A stretch of 7,717 bases of DNA from an uncultured Bacteriovoracaceae bacterium (GCA_937952395.1 CALFYV010000301.1:1-7717), one strand, 5' to 3'. Numbered from the stretch's first letter, positions 1 to 7,117 are shown. The notes: generated by a model from the letters alone, not told the origin. Numbers and translations: made by a program.

Positions 1-95
1 CTTAAACACGGCTTCTTAACCAATCCCTTCCGACACCTCTGAATCATCAAAAATGTATGTTTATAAAAGCGCTGGTGGAGGATTGAGAGCATGGT
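1..95. other. Non-coding flank downstream of the histidine kinase gene
   Basis: No reading frame of useful length is visible between the window edge and the kinase stop codon. Its right part holds one arm of the partial duplication described separately. I looked for a GC-rich hairpin followed by a T-run that would end the minus-strand operon and found none. The only inverted match is a short pair, CAATCC at 21-26 and GGATTG at 80-85, with a loop of more than 50 nt, which is not terminator-like. The operon may therefore continue past the left edge or end by another mechanism. Confidence 0.5.
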
Positions 96-117
96 TTATA
101 AAAGTTCAACTGGAGGA
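59..117 (-). repeat. 35-nt-offset partial direct repeat at the 3' end of the kinase gene
   Basis: An 11-nt block, GTTTATAAAAG, occurs at 59-69 and again at 94-104. In each copy six unrelated bases follow, then the identical block TGGAGGA (76-82 and 111-117). On the minus strand the right copy encodes the last residues of the kinase (SPPVELL then TAA). The left copy, read in its own frame, encodes NPPPALL followed by TAA at 61-63. The offset of 35 is not a multiple of three, so the left copy is not a simple in-frame extension. It looks like the relic of the end of a second, related gene, or a diverged local duplication. Confidence 0.6.
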
Positions 118-2303
118 GATTTGCCTTTCACGTCTTTAATCCAGTATGGAAGTTCAAAGTGAGATTTTTCATAGCCTGTTGTTAGATAAATATTCTTAAA
201 TCCCATCTCATAAATAGCTTTTGACTCAATCTCCCCTTTCATATCATTGTCAAGTTCTGAATCGATATAAACAATATCTTCCAGATTAAATTGGCTTGCG
301 TTCTCTAAGAAATCTGGGACTGAATGAAAAACATGAAGCTTGGGATTAGTCATTTTCCAAACCTGCCGTACCAATTCATCATTATCTATCAACACAACAT
401 TCTGATTCGTTTGAATTAATTTTAGTTCAGCTAAAATAAACTTTGGTATCATCTTTACATTATTTTTTATACATTCACTTTGTAAAATATCTTCATCAAA
501 CTTGCTGGTTACAAGGTAAGCACAATCCTGAAGCTTATTTTCAATAATAAAATCCAACCCTGTTTTGTCTTTTCCAAAATCGTGGTCTATAAAATAAGTC
601 TGCTCAAGATTAGTTTGAAGCGAATCCGGTAATGAGTTCATATAACTTACTTTTATTTTATTAAGATGACTCATTTTACGTTTCCATAACTCATGAATTG
701 AATAATCATCGTCAATTATAAAAATATTCTCTCTAAGTTTTACTTCATCTATGAACCATATTGGTGTTGATGTCGCTGGAAATGTTATAATAAACTCCGT
801 CCCGATTCCGACCTGACTATTTACACATATTTTTCCATTATATTGTTCTACAGATTCCTTGACTTGAAAAAGCCCTAAGCCATTACCTTCAACTTTGTTG
901 GTAAAACCTCTTTCAAAAATCTTACCTTTCATCTCTTCTGGTATGCCCTTACCGTTATCTTTAACAATTATTTGAATTTCTCCTTGCAGCTCTTTATAAA
1001 TTACTGAGACAAGTGGTACATTGGACTCAATAGCCTCGAAAGCATTATTGATTAAATTTGACAACAACCTAAACAGGTCAGTCTCATTAATTTGAATAAA
1101 ATAGTTATTTAAATCACTTATTTGAAAAGCTATATTGTTGCCTTTACTTGAAAACTCGTATTGTTTCTCAGTAATAATTTGCTTTACACAGTATTGGGCC
1201 AAATGCTTTCGCACATCTTTGGTTATCTTGGACGAGTCCTCATTTCTAAGTAAATTACTCGCAATTTGATTTATGCGCTCAATAGACTTGTTGATTATTT
1301 CATAAGAAGGATTATTCTTAAAAAATTCTGAATTGTTAACCGATTGAAGTGCAGTTAGAGGTGAACGGATGTCGTGGGCAATTTGTGTTGCTGTTTTTTG
1401 TGAAGCAGCCTCTTCAGCTAGTTTTCTGGCATCATCGTTAATTTCTATAATTTTCAAAATTAGTAAATTTATTTCCAATATAAATGGTCGAAAAATCCGT
1501 GGATAACTTGAAGTGTTAAGCATATTCGTATTTTGAAAGGAAATTTCTTTAATTTTGTATAGTAACAAAGAAAAGGGCAATATAAGTCTTCTTAAGAAGA
1601 ACGATAAAACAATTATTATAGAAGAAAGTATTATTAAACTTAGTAAAACTTCCTTCTTATTTGTAAACCATAAATCGCTTATAGTGTCACTAAAACTGAC
1701 CTCATTAATTTTAGCAAATTGTTTAGATAAATACGGGGCTGAAATAGTGTGGCTAATCCCTAGTAAGTTTTTTGTACTTTCTACTAAATTCTCTTTATTA
1801 ATTCCTAAAACTATTTTTCCTAATATACTGTTATCAACAGTAATAGGTGAGATGATAAAAATATAGTCTTCTTTTTCAATAACATCCATATTTTCTAAAA
1901 GAATAAAGCGTTGTTTTAAGTCATGAAAAAATACCGTATAACCTTGGGTTCCAAGTGCATAACTAAATAATCGATCTTTCTGGTCCTTTACAAAAATAAA
2001 ATCAAAAAACAACTCTCTTTTTACAATATTTGATAGCAATGCTCTAATCGCGCTTTGCGATTGCAGCTTTATTGAATCGATTGATATTGGAAGCCCTGCA
2101 ATAAAATCAAGTTCATTTTTATATTCATCAATTGTTCTATTAATTTCATGACTAAATTTTTCATTTTTATATTCCAAAGACTTTTTGGTTATAAAATAAT
2201 TGAGGGAAATTAATATACTCAACCCAATTATAGAAACAAAAAATATCAATTTCACAAGTGTCTTTTCTAAATAGTTACCATTATCCATATTTCTATTTCC
2301 CAT
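96..2303 (-). CDS. Membrane hybrid sensor histidine kinase with two C-terminal receiver domains
   Basis: Predicted inner-membrane sensor kinase of 735 residues. Transmembrane segments lie at about 17-39 and 219-237, enclosing a roughly 180-residue extracytoplasmic region that could be a CACHE-like sensor (fold not proven). A cytoplasmic linker leads to the dimerisation domain with the H-box IAHDIRSPL (His310). The ATPase domain has the N-box LINNAFEAI (Asn420), G1 DNGKGIP (449-455) and G2 GNGLGL (473-478). Two receiver domains follow. The first, about 526-630, has acidic DDD (531-533), likely phosphoacceptor Asp573, TS at 599-600 and Lys621. The second, about 635-735, has Asp640, Asp681, TT at 708-709 and a final KSPP. 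No DNA-binding output domain is present. The ATG start overlaps the upstream gene's stop by 11 nt and has a modest AAGAG site 7 nt upstream. Met6 (ATG at 2288, just past that stop, with GGGA upstream) is an alternative. The upstream binding protein is a likely sensory partner (inference). Confidence 0.93.
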   Translation of the reverse strand: MGNRNMDNGNYLEKTLVKLIFFVSIIGLSILISLNYFITKKSLEYKNEKFSHEINRTIDEYKNELDFIAGLPISIDSIKLQSQSAIRALLSNIVKRELFFDFIFVKDQKDRLFSYALGTQGYTVFFHDLKQRFILLENMDVIEKEDYIFIISPITVDNSILGKIVLGINKENLVESTKNLLGISHTISAPYLSKQFAKINEVSFSDTISDLWFTNKKEVLLSLIILSSIIIVLSFFLRRLILPFSLLLYKIKEISFQNTNMLNTSSYPRIFRPFILEINLLILKIIEINDDARKLAEEAASQKTATQIAHDIRSPLTALQSVNNSEFFKNNPSYEIINKSIERINQIASNLLRNEDSSKITKDVRKHLAQYCVKQIITEKQYEFSSKGNNIAFQISDLNNYFIQINETDLFRLLSNLINNAFEAIESNVPLVSVIYKELQGEIQIIVKDNGKGIPEEMKGKIFERGFTNKVEGNGLGLFQVKESVEQYNGKICVNSQVGIGTEFIITFPATSTPIWFIDEVKLRENIFIIDDDYSIHELWKRKMSHLNKIKVSYMNSLPDSLQTNLEQTYFIDHDFGKDKTGLDFIIENKLQDCAYLVTSKFDEDILQSECIKNNVKMIPKFILAELKLIQTNQNVVLIDNDELVRQVWKMTNPKLHVFHSVPDFLENASQFNLEDIVYIDSELDNDMKGEIESKAIYEMGFKNIYLTTGYEKSHFELPYWIKDVKGKSPPVELL

Positions 2304-3429
2304 AAGGTAACTCTTGATTTTCTACAAACTTCGCAATACCTAAAAACTGCGACGGGATCTCTATATTTAATCGTCTCGCTTCGGTTAAATTAATTTCAAA
2401 ATTATGATATCTCGTTGCCTCTGCCCCAATTGCTTCTTGCGAACTTCCGTTGAGTATTTGAAAAATCTGCTCAGCAGCCTGGAACCCGACACCTTCTGGA
2501 TTAACTGCTATCGAAGCCAGCAGTCCCATCTTTGTATGAATACTAATTATACCTATTGTAGGTAGCTTGGTATTCGCACGTATCCAATCACCTATCTCTT
2601 TTATATTAACCGTTTCTTTTTTTTCGTTGAAAACCTCGTACGGAACTAAAATCCATAAAGAATTATGGCTAATATTATTTTCTTCTTTCAAAAACTGTTT
2701 CCACTCTTCCCAGCTAGAACTATTTAAAACTCTACGTAACTTTAACTTTTTAATCTTAGCATGTGACTCCCTCGCTTGTTTACTTACTAATATTGATGTA
2801 TATCCTGCTGATGATAGAATCGAAATAGTTTTTAAATTTGGCATGAGCTTTTTTAACATATCAACTGATTTATCTATCGGATATTTTTCATGTACAACAC
2901 TAAAAAGACTCTTATCAATGGTACTCATCCAATTTGTATACGGAGTATGGTTGATCCCCACAAAGATTACTTTCTTCTTTAACTTCTCGATAACAAGGCT
3001 TCCCATTTGTAGAGCAGCTTCGTCATCACAAATAACAACAAAATCTAGTTTTTCCTTGGTCAGTGATGCCAATATCTCATTGACAGCTTTTTTTCTTTCA
3101 ACGTTTGTTTTATTTTTTAAACTTTCATAATCGTATGATAATAAGGATAAACTACTATCTACATTGAATTCTTTTAGCTTTGACTTTAAACCGTTATTTA
3201 TTCCATAATACCACTCACCTACTGGGTAGCTATGAATTATAGCAATTTTAACCTTCGGTATAATCTTGTTAGCAGAAAAAGATGGTTTAAGATTAAATAA
3301 GAAAGAGAAAAATAAAATATACAAAGTCTTGCGCCCACAAAAATAATAACAATAGTATAAATAAGTCTGAATCTCGCGACTCATCTTCTTAGCAAAAATC
3401 TTAAGACTTACAGTTATTCTATCCCTCAC
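2293..3429 (-). CDS. ABC-type substrate-binding protein, TrpX-like (PF04392 family)
   Basis: Predicted periplasmic binding protein of 378 residues. A long basic N-region is followed by a hydrophobic core at about 35-45 and a likely cleavage after SFSA (about residue 53). The mature part looks like a two-lobed type I periplasmic binding fold. It begins VKIAIIHSYPVGEW and has lobe-1 strands FVVICDDEAA (130-139) and VIFVGINHTP (154-163). The C-terminal signature GLLASIAVNPEGVGFQAAEQ (302-321), then INLTEARRLNIEIPSQFL (346-363), is typical of the ABC_sub_bind family. That family includes tryptophan/tyrosine binders, but the ligand here cannot be read from sequence. The start is GTG, chosen because GGAG lies 7 nt upstream (3437-3440) and because the GTG shares one base with the cupin stop (TAGTG). 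ATG at 3384 (Met16) is an alternative with only a weak site. No permease or ATPase gene is nearby, so a sensory role with the downstream kinase is more plausible than transport. Confidence 0.88.
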   Translation of the reverse strand: MRDRITVSLKIFAKKMSREIQTYLYYCYYFCGRKTLYILFFSFLFNLKPSFSANKIIPKVKIAIIHSYPVGEWYYGINNGLKSKLKEFNVDSSLSLLSYDYESLKNKTNVERKKAVNEILASLTKEKLDFVVICDDEAALQMGSLVIEKLKKKVIFVGINHTPYTNWMSTIDKSLFSVVHEKYPIDKSVDMLKKLMPNLKTISILSSAGYTSILVSKQARESHAKIKKLKLRRVLNSSSWEEWKQFLKEENNISHNSLWILVPYEVFNEKKETVNIKEIGDWIRANTKLPTIGIISIHTKMGLLASIAVNPEGVGFQAAEQIFQILNGSSQEAIGAEATRYHNFEINLTEARRLNIEIPSQFLGIAKFVENQELPYGK

Positions 3430-3440
3430 TAAGTTTCTCC
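3429..3440 (-). promoter_or_regulatory. Ribosome binding site and TAGTG stop-start junction fixing a GTG start
   Basis: On the minus strand GGAG (3437-3440) sits 7 nt before a GTG codon (3427-3429), whose first G is also the last base of the cupin's TAG stop. The spacing and the one-base overlap favour GTG as the binding-protein start over the internal ATG at 3384, and suggest translational coupling between the two genes. Confidence 0.6.
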
Positions 3441-3941
3441 ATACGTATAGCGTTTGATAAGGGTTGTATACTGGGGGTACAAACCAATAAGCTCACTTCT
3501 AGAACCTAATCTAAAAGATCTTTGGTCATATGCAGGAGATGTTGTTGTCCCTAAAAGACTATAACTTCCCTCATCTACCACTCTTAGTCCTTGCCATGTC
3601 GCTTTGTGTACGAAACATTGTTGTACTTGGCCAACTTCAATATCATTACCAAGCTTAACTAGTTCACTTTTGCCGTCATGATATATCAAAAATATTTCGC
3701 ACGGGCTCCCTTTATAAAAATGAAAAAATTCATCATTGTTTAGAATGTGCATTGCCGAAAAATTAGCAGATGTAATTAAATAATAAATGCTAGCATGTAA
3801 ATATTCTTTATAGCCTGATGTTCTATTTAAAATTGAAACTTCCTCTTTAGAAATATACGTTCTTCGATAATATCCTCCTTCAAATGGAAGTTTAGTTAGT
3901 TCTAACATTTCTATTATTTTTTTTGCTTCTTTGATCAACAT
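3429..3941 (-). CDS. DUF985 / Cupin_5 family protein
   Basis: Small cytoplasmic protein of 170 residues, a full-length single-domain member of the Cupin_5 (PF06172, YML079w-like) family. Family hallmarks run in order: PFEGGYYRRTY (19-29), SIYYLIT (51-57), FSAMHILNNDEFFHFYKGSP (61-80), ATWQGLRV (114-121), SLLGTTTSPAYD (128-139) and FRLGSRSELIGLYPQYTTLI (143-162). His65, Glu71 and His74 lie where cupins usually place metal or ligand contacts. The family has a beta-barrel fold resembling sugar epimerases, but its biochemical role is not established, so I infer only small-molecule binding or modification. The ATG lies inside the end of the upstream hydrolase-like gene (7-nt overlap) and is preceded by a strong AGGTGA at 3945-3950. 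The stop overlaps the binding-protein start by one base. It is therefore coupled to both neighbours. Confidence 0.9.
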   Translation of the reverse strand: MLIKEAKKIIEMLELTKLPFEGGYYRRTYISKEEVSILNRTSGYKEYLHASIYYLITSANFSAMHILNNDEFFHFYKGSPCEIFLIYHDGKSELVKLGNDIEVGQVQQCFVHKATWQGLRVVDEGSYSLLGTTTSPAYDQRSFRLGSRSELIGLYPQYTTLIKRYTYGET

Positions 3942-5050
3942 TTTTCACCTTTTAAACTTAAAAACTCATTAACCAAGTTATCTGGATATTCATAAAAGCC
4001 AGGAACATATTTTACTTCAATCGAATGTCTCCACACTTTTAAAGCTGCAGCGAAGCTATAATCGATAATATCAATTGGGAAACCTATTCCGGCTGAAAGA
4101 TTGATCGGTTCGCCATTTTTAAGTAAAAATATAGACTTTGAATTAACCATAAATTTTGTTAAATTTGCATCTTCATAATCAACTTCCAAATTTTCCTTTA
4201 AGTCTACAAAATTAATTTCTTTATAATCATGCCCCATGTTGCATATTATCAAATCGTTCAAAGCTTCTTGAATATTTAAACTATTGATAACGTTCTCAGC
4301 ACCTGTACAAGTAATGACTATATCGGATGTTTTTAATCCTTCTTTCAAATTTTTAATTGAAAATCCATCTAAATTAGCGAGAGTCGTTTTACTCTGGTCG
4401 ATATCAAAAATAGAAACAGACCCATTCGCCCCTCGGAAAGAATTTGCTACACTTTTTCCCACATTTCCATATCCAATCACTAAAATTCTCTTTCCAGCAA
4501 TACTTAAATTTGTAGCCAACTGAAAACCACAAAGTGCAGAAATTCCGCAACCGTAGAGGTTACCAATAACCTCTTTAGTAAAAGAAGAATTCAGATTAAA
4601 AACTGGTACATTTAATTCGTTATGCTTTACTATTCGTAAAACACCTGTCTGAGTAAACTCTGTACAGCATATAGCTTGGTTTATTTTCTTACACAAAGTT
4701 ACAATGTGGCCACCATCATCGAATATAAAATGAGCCGTTTCGATCTCTTTACAACTACTTAAAAACAAATCTAGCTCTTTTCTTTGAACTTTGCTTGTGT
4801 CATATGTTTTAACCCCGTTATTACTAAGATATTGAATACACAAAGGATCACATGTACTAGGATTGTTGCCTATAACCGTGACTAAAAAACCTGCATCAAA
4901 CATCATCTTGGCCAGAATTGCCAGTTTCCATTCGACATGAGAACAAAATATAACTTCAACTTTGCCATGAGTTTTAGTCGCTTTACTTAGGGAGTCTACT
5001 TCTTGTTTTGAAAGTCTAAGGTTTTCATAGATCCATCTAGCATTATTCAT
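3935..5050 (-). CDS. S-adenosylhomocysteine hydrolase-like NAD-binding protein, divergent and C-terminally short
   Basis: Cytoplasmic protein of 371 residues from the ATG; true S-adenosylhomocysteine hydrolases have about 430-470. Residues below count from the in-frame TTG at 5056, two codons earlier. Homology is clear from CSHVE (38-42), FDDGG (112-116), TEFTQTGV (132-139), NLNSSFTK...NLYGC (154-170), the Rossmann motif GYGNVGKS (195-202) and CNMGHD (272-277). The NAD site and Lys161 (human Lys186) are kept. Several substrate residues differ by my alignment: human Thr57 becomes Glu, Glu156 becomes Phe134, Asp190 becomes Gly165, and the GHPSF His becomes Phe326. The protein ends where the normal tail, with its KPDHYRY-type NAD contact, should begin. 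It is probably a paralogue acting on another substrate, not a housekeeping enzyme. ATG at 5050 was preferred to TTG because neither has a strong ribosome site. It heads the four-gene run; its stop overlaps the cupin by 7 nt. Confidence 0.85.
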   Translation of the reverse strand: MNNARWIYENLRLSKQEVDSLSKATKTHGKVEVIFCSHVEWKLAILAKMMFDAGFLVTVIGNNPSTCDPLCIQYLSNNGVKTYDTSKVQRKELDLFLSSCKEIETAHFIFDDGGHIVTLCKKINQAICCTEFTQTGVLRIVKHNELNVPVFNLNSSFTKEVIGNLYGCGISALCGFQLATNLSIAGKRILVIGYGNVGKSVANSFRGANGSVSIFDIDQSKTTLANLDGFSIKNLKEGLKTSDIVITCTGAENVINSLNIQEALNDLIICNMGHDYKEINFVDLKENLEVDYEDANLTKFMVNSKSIFLLKNGEPINLSAGIGFPIDIIDYSFAAALKVWRHSIEVKYVPGFYEYPDNLVNEFLSLKGEKC

Positions 5051-5087
5051 AATCAAAAAATCTTGTTATTTCTTAATATTGGACCTG

Positions 5088-5116
5088 ACTATAACCCGGT
5101 AACGCGCCATGGTAAA
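5088..5116 (-). promoter_or_regulatory. Candidate sigma70-type promoter for the four-gene minus-strand operon
   Basis: On the minus strand TTTACC (5111-5116) and TATAGT (5088-5093) are separated by exactly 17 nt, matching the -35 consensus at 4 of 6 and the -10 consensus at 5 of 6 positions. Initiation near 5080 would leave a leader of about 30 nt before the ATG. A direct repeat TTACC (5111-5115 and 5098-5102) and a CCATGG palindrome lie in the spacer and could be an operator. In AT-rich DNA such matches arise by chance, so this is tentative. Confidence 0.4.
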
Positions 5117-5224
5117 TATTTTTGAATTTTTTACATTTAATTATATTAACAAAATTCTTAGCGATAATATTTATTCAACCTAAACGGGTAGATAAAAATA
5201 ATTAAAACGAGTCTTATTAAATAT

Positions 5225-6094
5225 CTATAAATCTGCACGACTAAAATGAATAACAAAAAAAACGGATAGGAGAACAAGTAGTGCCCCTACTAAACTATAT
5301 TTAGTTACGGTCTCATTCAAATAAAAATATGAAACTAATAAAGAAATAACTGGGTTAATATAGGCATAAGTGGAAACTACAGTAGAAGGGACTTTCCTCA
5401 ATAACCAATTGAAACTAGAAAAAGCTAAGCACGAACCGAGAGTTGATAACAATAATAAGCTAATAAGTGAACTATTACTTGAGCCAGCCAATGAAAAATT
5501 TCCTGCGATTAAAGCTATCATTAGATATATTAAACCGGAAATTAACGTCTGACCTGCACTTGACATAAAAGGTTCTTTAGAAATTTTTAAAAATGGCAAT
5601 CTAAATAACCCATAAGACCAACTTATAATCGCAACAATAAGACATAATATTGACTTGAGTTGGACTTCGCTTGAATCAAAACTTTTAAAAACTAACAATA
5701 TTAAACCACCAAATCCAGAGAGGACAAAAATAGTTAGTTTAAAATTAGGTGCTTTTTTATAAAATAGTGCATTAAAAATCAAAACCCAAATAGGTATTGA
5801 AGATGCAACAACCGCACTCATGCCAGCGGGTAAATTACGTATGCTAATAATTATCAACCCAACACCAAAAACCAACAGTAAGAAGGCTTGAGTTGCAATT
5901 TCATAAATATTTTTCCTTATAAAAACGATTGGTTTTCTATTCCTAGATAAAAAAAATAATATACAAGAAGCAATTATGTTCTCTAATCCTACTACCATAA
6001 AAGGATGTATTGTATTTGTTGCCAATTTCATCCAAATGAAAGTGACTCCCCAGATAAAATAAATATTAAAAAAGTGAAAGTATTTTATATTCAA
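5225..6094 (-). CDS. EamA/DMT-superfamily membrane transporter
   Basis: Inner-membrane protein of 289 residues with about ten hydrophobic segments arranged as two EamA repeats (about 6-135 and 146-282), the usual size and layout for drug/metabolite transporters. The first helix carries the family pattern IYFIWGVTFIWMKLA (11-25). The first repeat has LPAGMSAVVASSIPIW (88-103). The second has STVVSTYAYINPVISLLVSY (237-256), followed by LNETVT, matching the usual proline-containing helix and Glu-containing loop. Members export amino acids, metabolites or drugs, or take up nucleotide-sugar-like compounds; the substrate cannot be deduced. No ATG occurs in frame before the first helix and the next Met (22) would delete it, so the TTG at 6094 is used although its ribosome site is weak. 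It lies 174 nt upstream of the hydrolase-like gene on the same strand, so it may be co-regulated, but a separate promoter is likely for the genes below it. Confidence 0.9.
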   Translation of the reverse strand: MNIKYFHFFNIYFIWGVTFIWMKLATNTIHPFMVVGLENIIASCILFFLSRNRKPIVFIRKNIYEIATQAFLLLVFGVGLIIISIRNLPAGMSAVVASSIPIWVLIFNALFYKKAPNFKLTIFVLSGFGGLILLVFKSFDSSEVQLKSILCLIVAIISWSYGLFRLPFLKISKEPFMSSAGQTLISGLIYLMIALIAGNFSLAGSSNSSLISLLLLSTLGSCLAFSSFNWLLRKVPSTVVSTYAYINPVISLLVSYFYLNETVTKYSLVGALLVLLSVFFVIHFSRADL

Positions 6095-6340
6095 TTTTTT
6101 ACTTTGGCTTTTACTTATTAATTTATAAAATTAACCTATCCATATTGTTAGTATAAGCCTCAAGATTTGTATATTATAACTCACCTTATAAATATATATT
6201 ATTTACAAAACTGCCAAAAATCCGTGCCATAAGTGGTTATTTTTACATGGTGCAGAAAAATGAGGTAACTCATTAATTTACTTATGTTAATTAAGGTATT
6301 GAAGACAATAAACCGAAAAGACTAACTGAAGAGGATTAAA
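6095..6340. promoter_or_regulatory. Divergent intergenic region with candidate promoter elements
   Basis: This 246-nt AT-rich gap separates the minus-strand transporter from the plus-strand secreted-protein gene, so it should hold promoters for both. A perfect TATAAT occurs on the minus strand at 6173-6178, about 80 nt before the transporter start, but its -35 region is poor. On the plus strand TTGTTA (6145-6150) and TGTATA (6168-6173) are 17 nt apart and form a weak promoter candidate. An imperfect inverted repeat spans 6211-6255: outer arms CTGC/GCAG and inner arms AAAAAT/ATTTTT plus CC/GG. It could be an operator or a weak hairpin. Nothing here encodes a protein that I can support. Confidence 0.3.
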
Positions 6341-7117
6341 ATGAAAGCAATATTAATTGTTTGCTTAGGACTAATGATGTTTACGCAACCAAATGCACAT
6401 GCAATGGGCGAAGCGCACGCGAACGACAAAGACTGCGTGAATTGCGGCGGCAAGCTTTCAGGCACTGAACAGCCAGCGCTTGAGGCTAATAGCAGAAGTA
6501 TTGCTCAGGTTGAAGAAGCGGTTGATCCGAATAAAGGATTAGGGCTTGATCCTGTCACTGTTAAGCTTCTTTGCATGGTAGCTCAAAAAAAGGTTTTAAA
6601 AACTTTTAGAAATATTCAAAACTTTTCTAACTTTGAAGAAATAATGTTTTCAATATCAAATAAGAAGACTGTATTGCTCGAAGCCCACAAAGCCAAAGCC
6701 GAAATCGATATCGCTCATAAAGAAGAAATCGCAGAGCTTTGGGATGAGAAATACAACAAAATTTTCTGCCCGGTTGGTAGCAGCTTCACGCCTGAAGGCT
6801 ATATCGACGTTATGTTACTTTTGACTGAACAAACAGATGCCTTTGAAGCGCTTTATAACCCGAATGGAGATTATAAAGCCGATATTAATCATATTGTGAA
6901 ACTAGATCCTTACAGCAGTGATGAAAAAGCGCAGTGGATGACAGTCGCTGACTTGATTAAATACTATATCGAACACCCGATCGGTCAAATGACTGAACGA
7001 AGAAGTTTAGTGGAAAAATTTCAGCTATATTACGATTTAATTACAAAACATTGGGGCGCCAAGCACTATAGCGAACTTGTAAAAGAGAATATTTTACAAG
7101 CTAAACGGGCGAAATAA
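6341..7117 (+). CDS. Secreted protein of unknown family with a CxxC motif
   Basis: Protein of 258 residues that I do not recognise. A standard Sec signal peptide is visible: Lys2, a hydrophobic core at about 3-15, and cleavage probably after NAHA (residue 21). The mature protein has Cys32 and Cys35 in DCVNCGG, plus Cys78 and Cys143, an even number compatible with disulfides or metal binding in the periplasm or outside the cell. After a low-complexity, Ala/Glu-rich stretch (about 42-62) the rest appears mainly helical, with charged segments such as AHKAKAEIDIAHKEEIAELW (115-134). The ATG is supported by GAGG at 6331-6334 with 6-nt spacing. The gene runs away from the transporter and is followed 23 nt later by another secreted-protein gene. 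Codons 80-110 are much more AT-rich than the start of the gene. It could be an envelope or secreted structural protein; no enzymatic motif is seen. Confidence 0.85.
   Translation: MKAILIVCLGLMMFTQPNAHAMGEAHANDKDCVNCGGKLSGTEQPALEANSRSIAQVEEAVDPNKGLGLDPVTVKLLCMVAQKKVLKTFRNIQNFSNFEEIMFSISNKKTVLLEAHKAKAEIDIAHKEEIAELWDEKYNKIFCPVGSSFTPEGYIDVMLLLTEQTDAFEALYNPNGDYKADINHIVKLDPYSSDEKAQWMTVADLIKYYIEHPIGQMTERRSLVEKFQLYYDLITKHWGAKHYSELVKENILQAKRAK

Noticed and set aside
1555..1866. Plus-strand frame of about 103 codons inside the kinase gene
   Set aside because: It lies wholly antisense to the well-supported kinase, and its Ser/Leu/Ile/Lys-rich product shows no motif. It is a shadow of AT-rich coding sequence.
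2567..3130. Plus-strand frame of 187 codons antisense to the binding-protein gene
   Set aside because: The opposite strand matches the PF04392 pattern across this whole stretch. The antisense product is Phe/Ser-rich with no recognisable domain.
4284..4523. Plus-strand frame of 79 codons antisense to the hydrolase-like gene
   Set aside because: It covers the Rossmann region of the real gene on the other strand and has no independent support.
3935..5050. Naming the hydrolase-like gene ahcY
   Set aside because: Several substrate-contact residues and the C-terminal tail are missing, so the housekeeping name and function would be misleading.
5140..5224. Possible terminator after the transporter gene
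   Set aside because: Only short A/T complementarity (AATAA/TTATT) is present, with no GC-rich stem and no proper T-run.
5370..5552. Plus-strand frame of 60 codons antisense to the transporter
   Set aside because: It is antisense to a conserved EamA repeat, with no convincing product.
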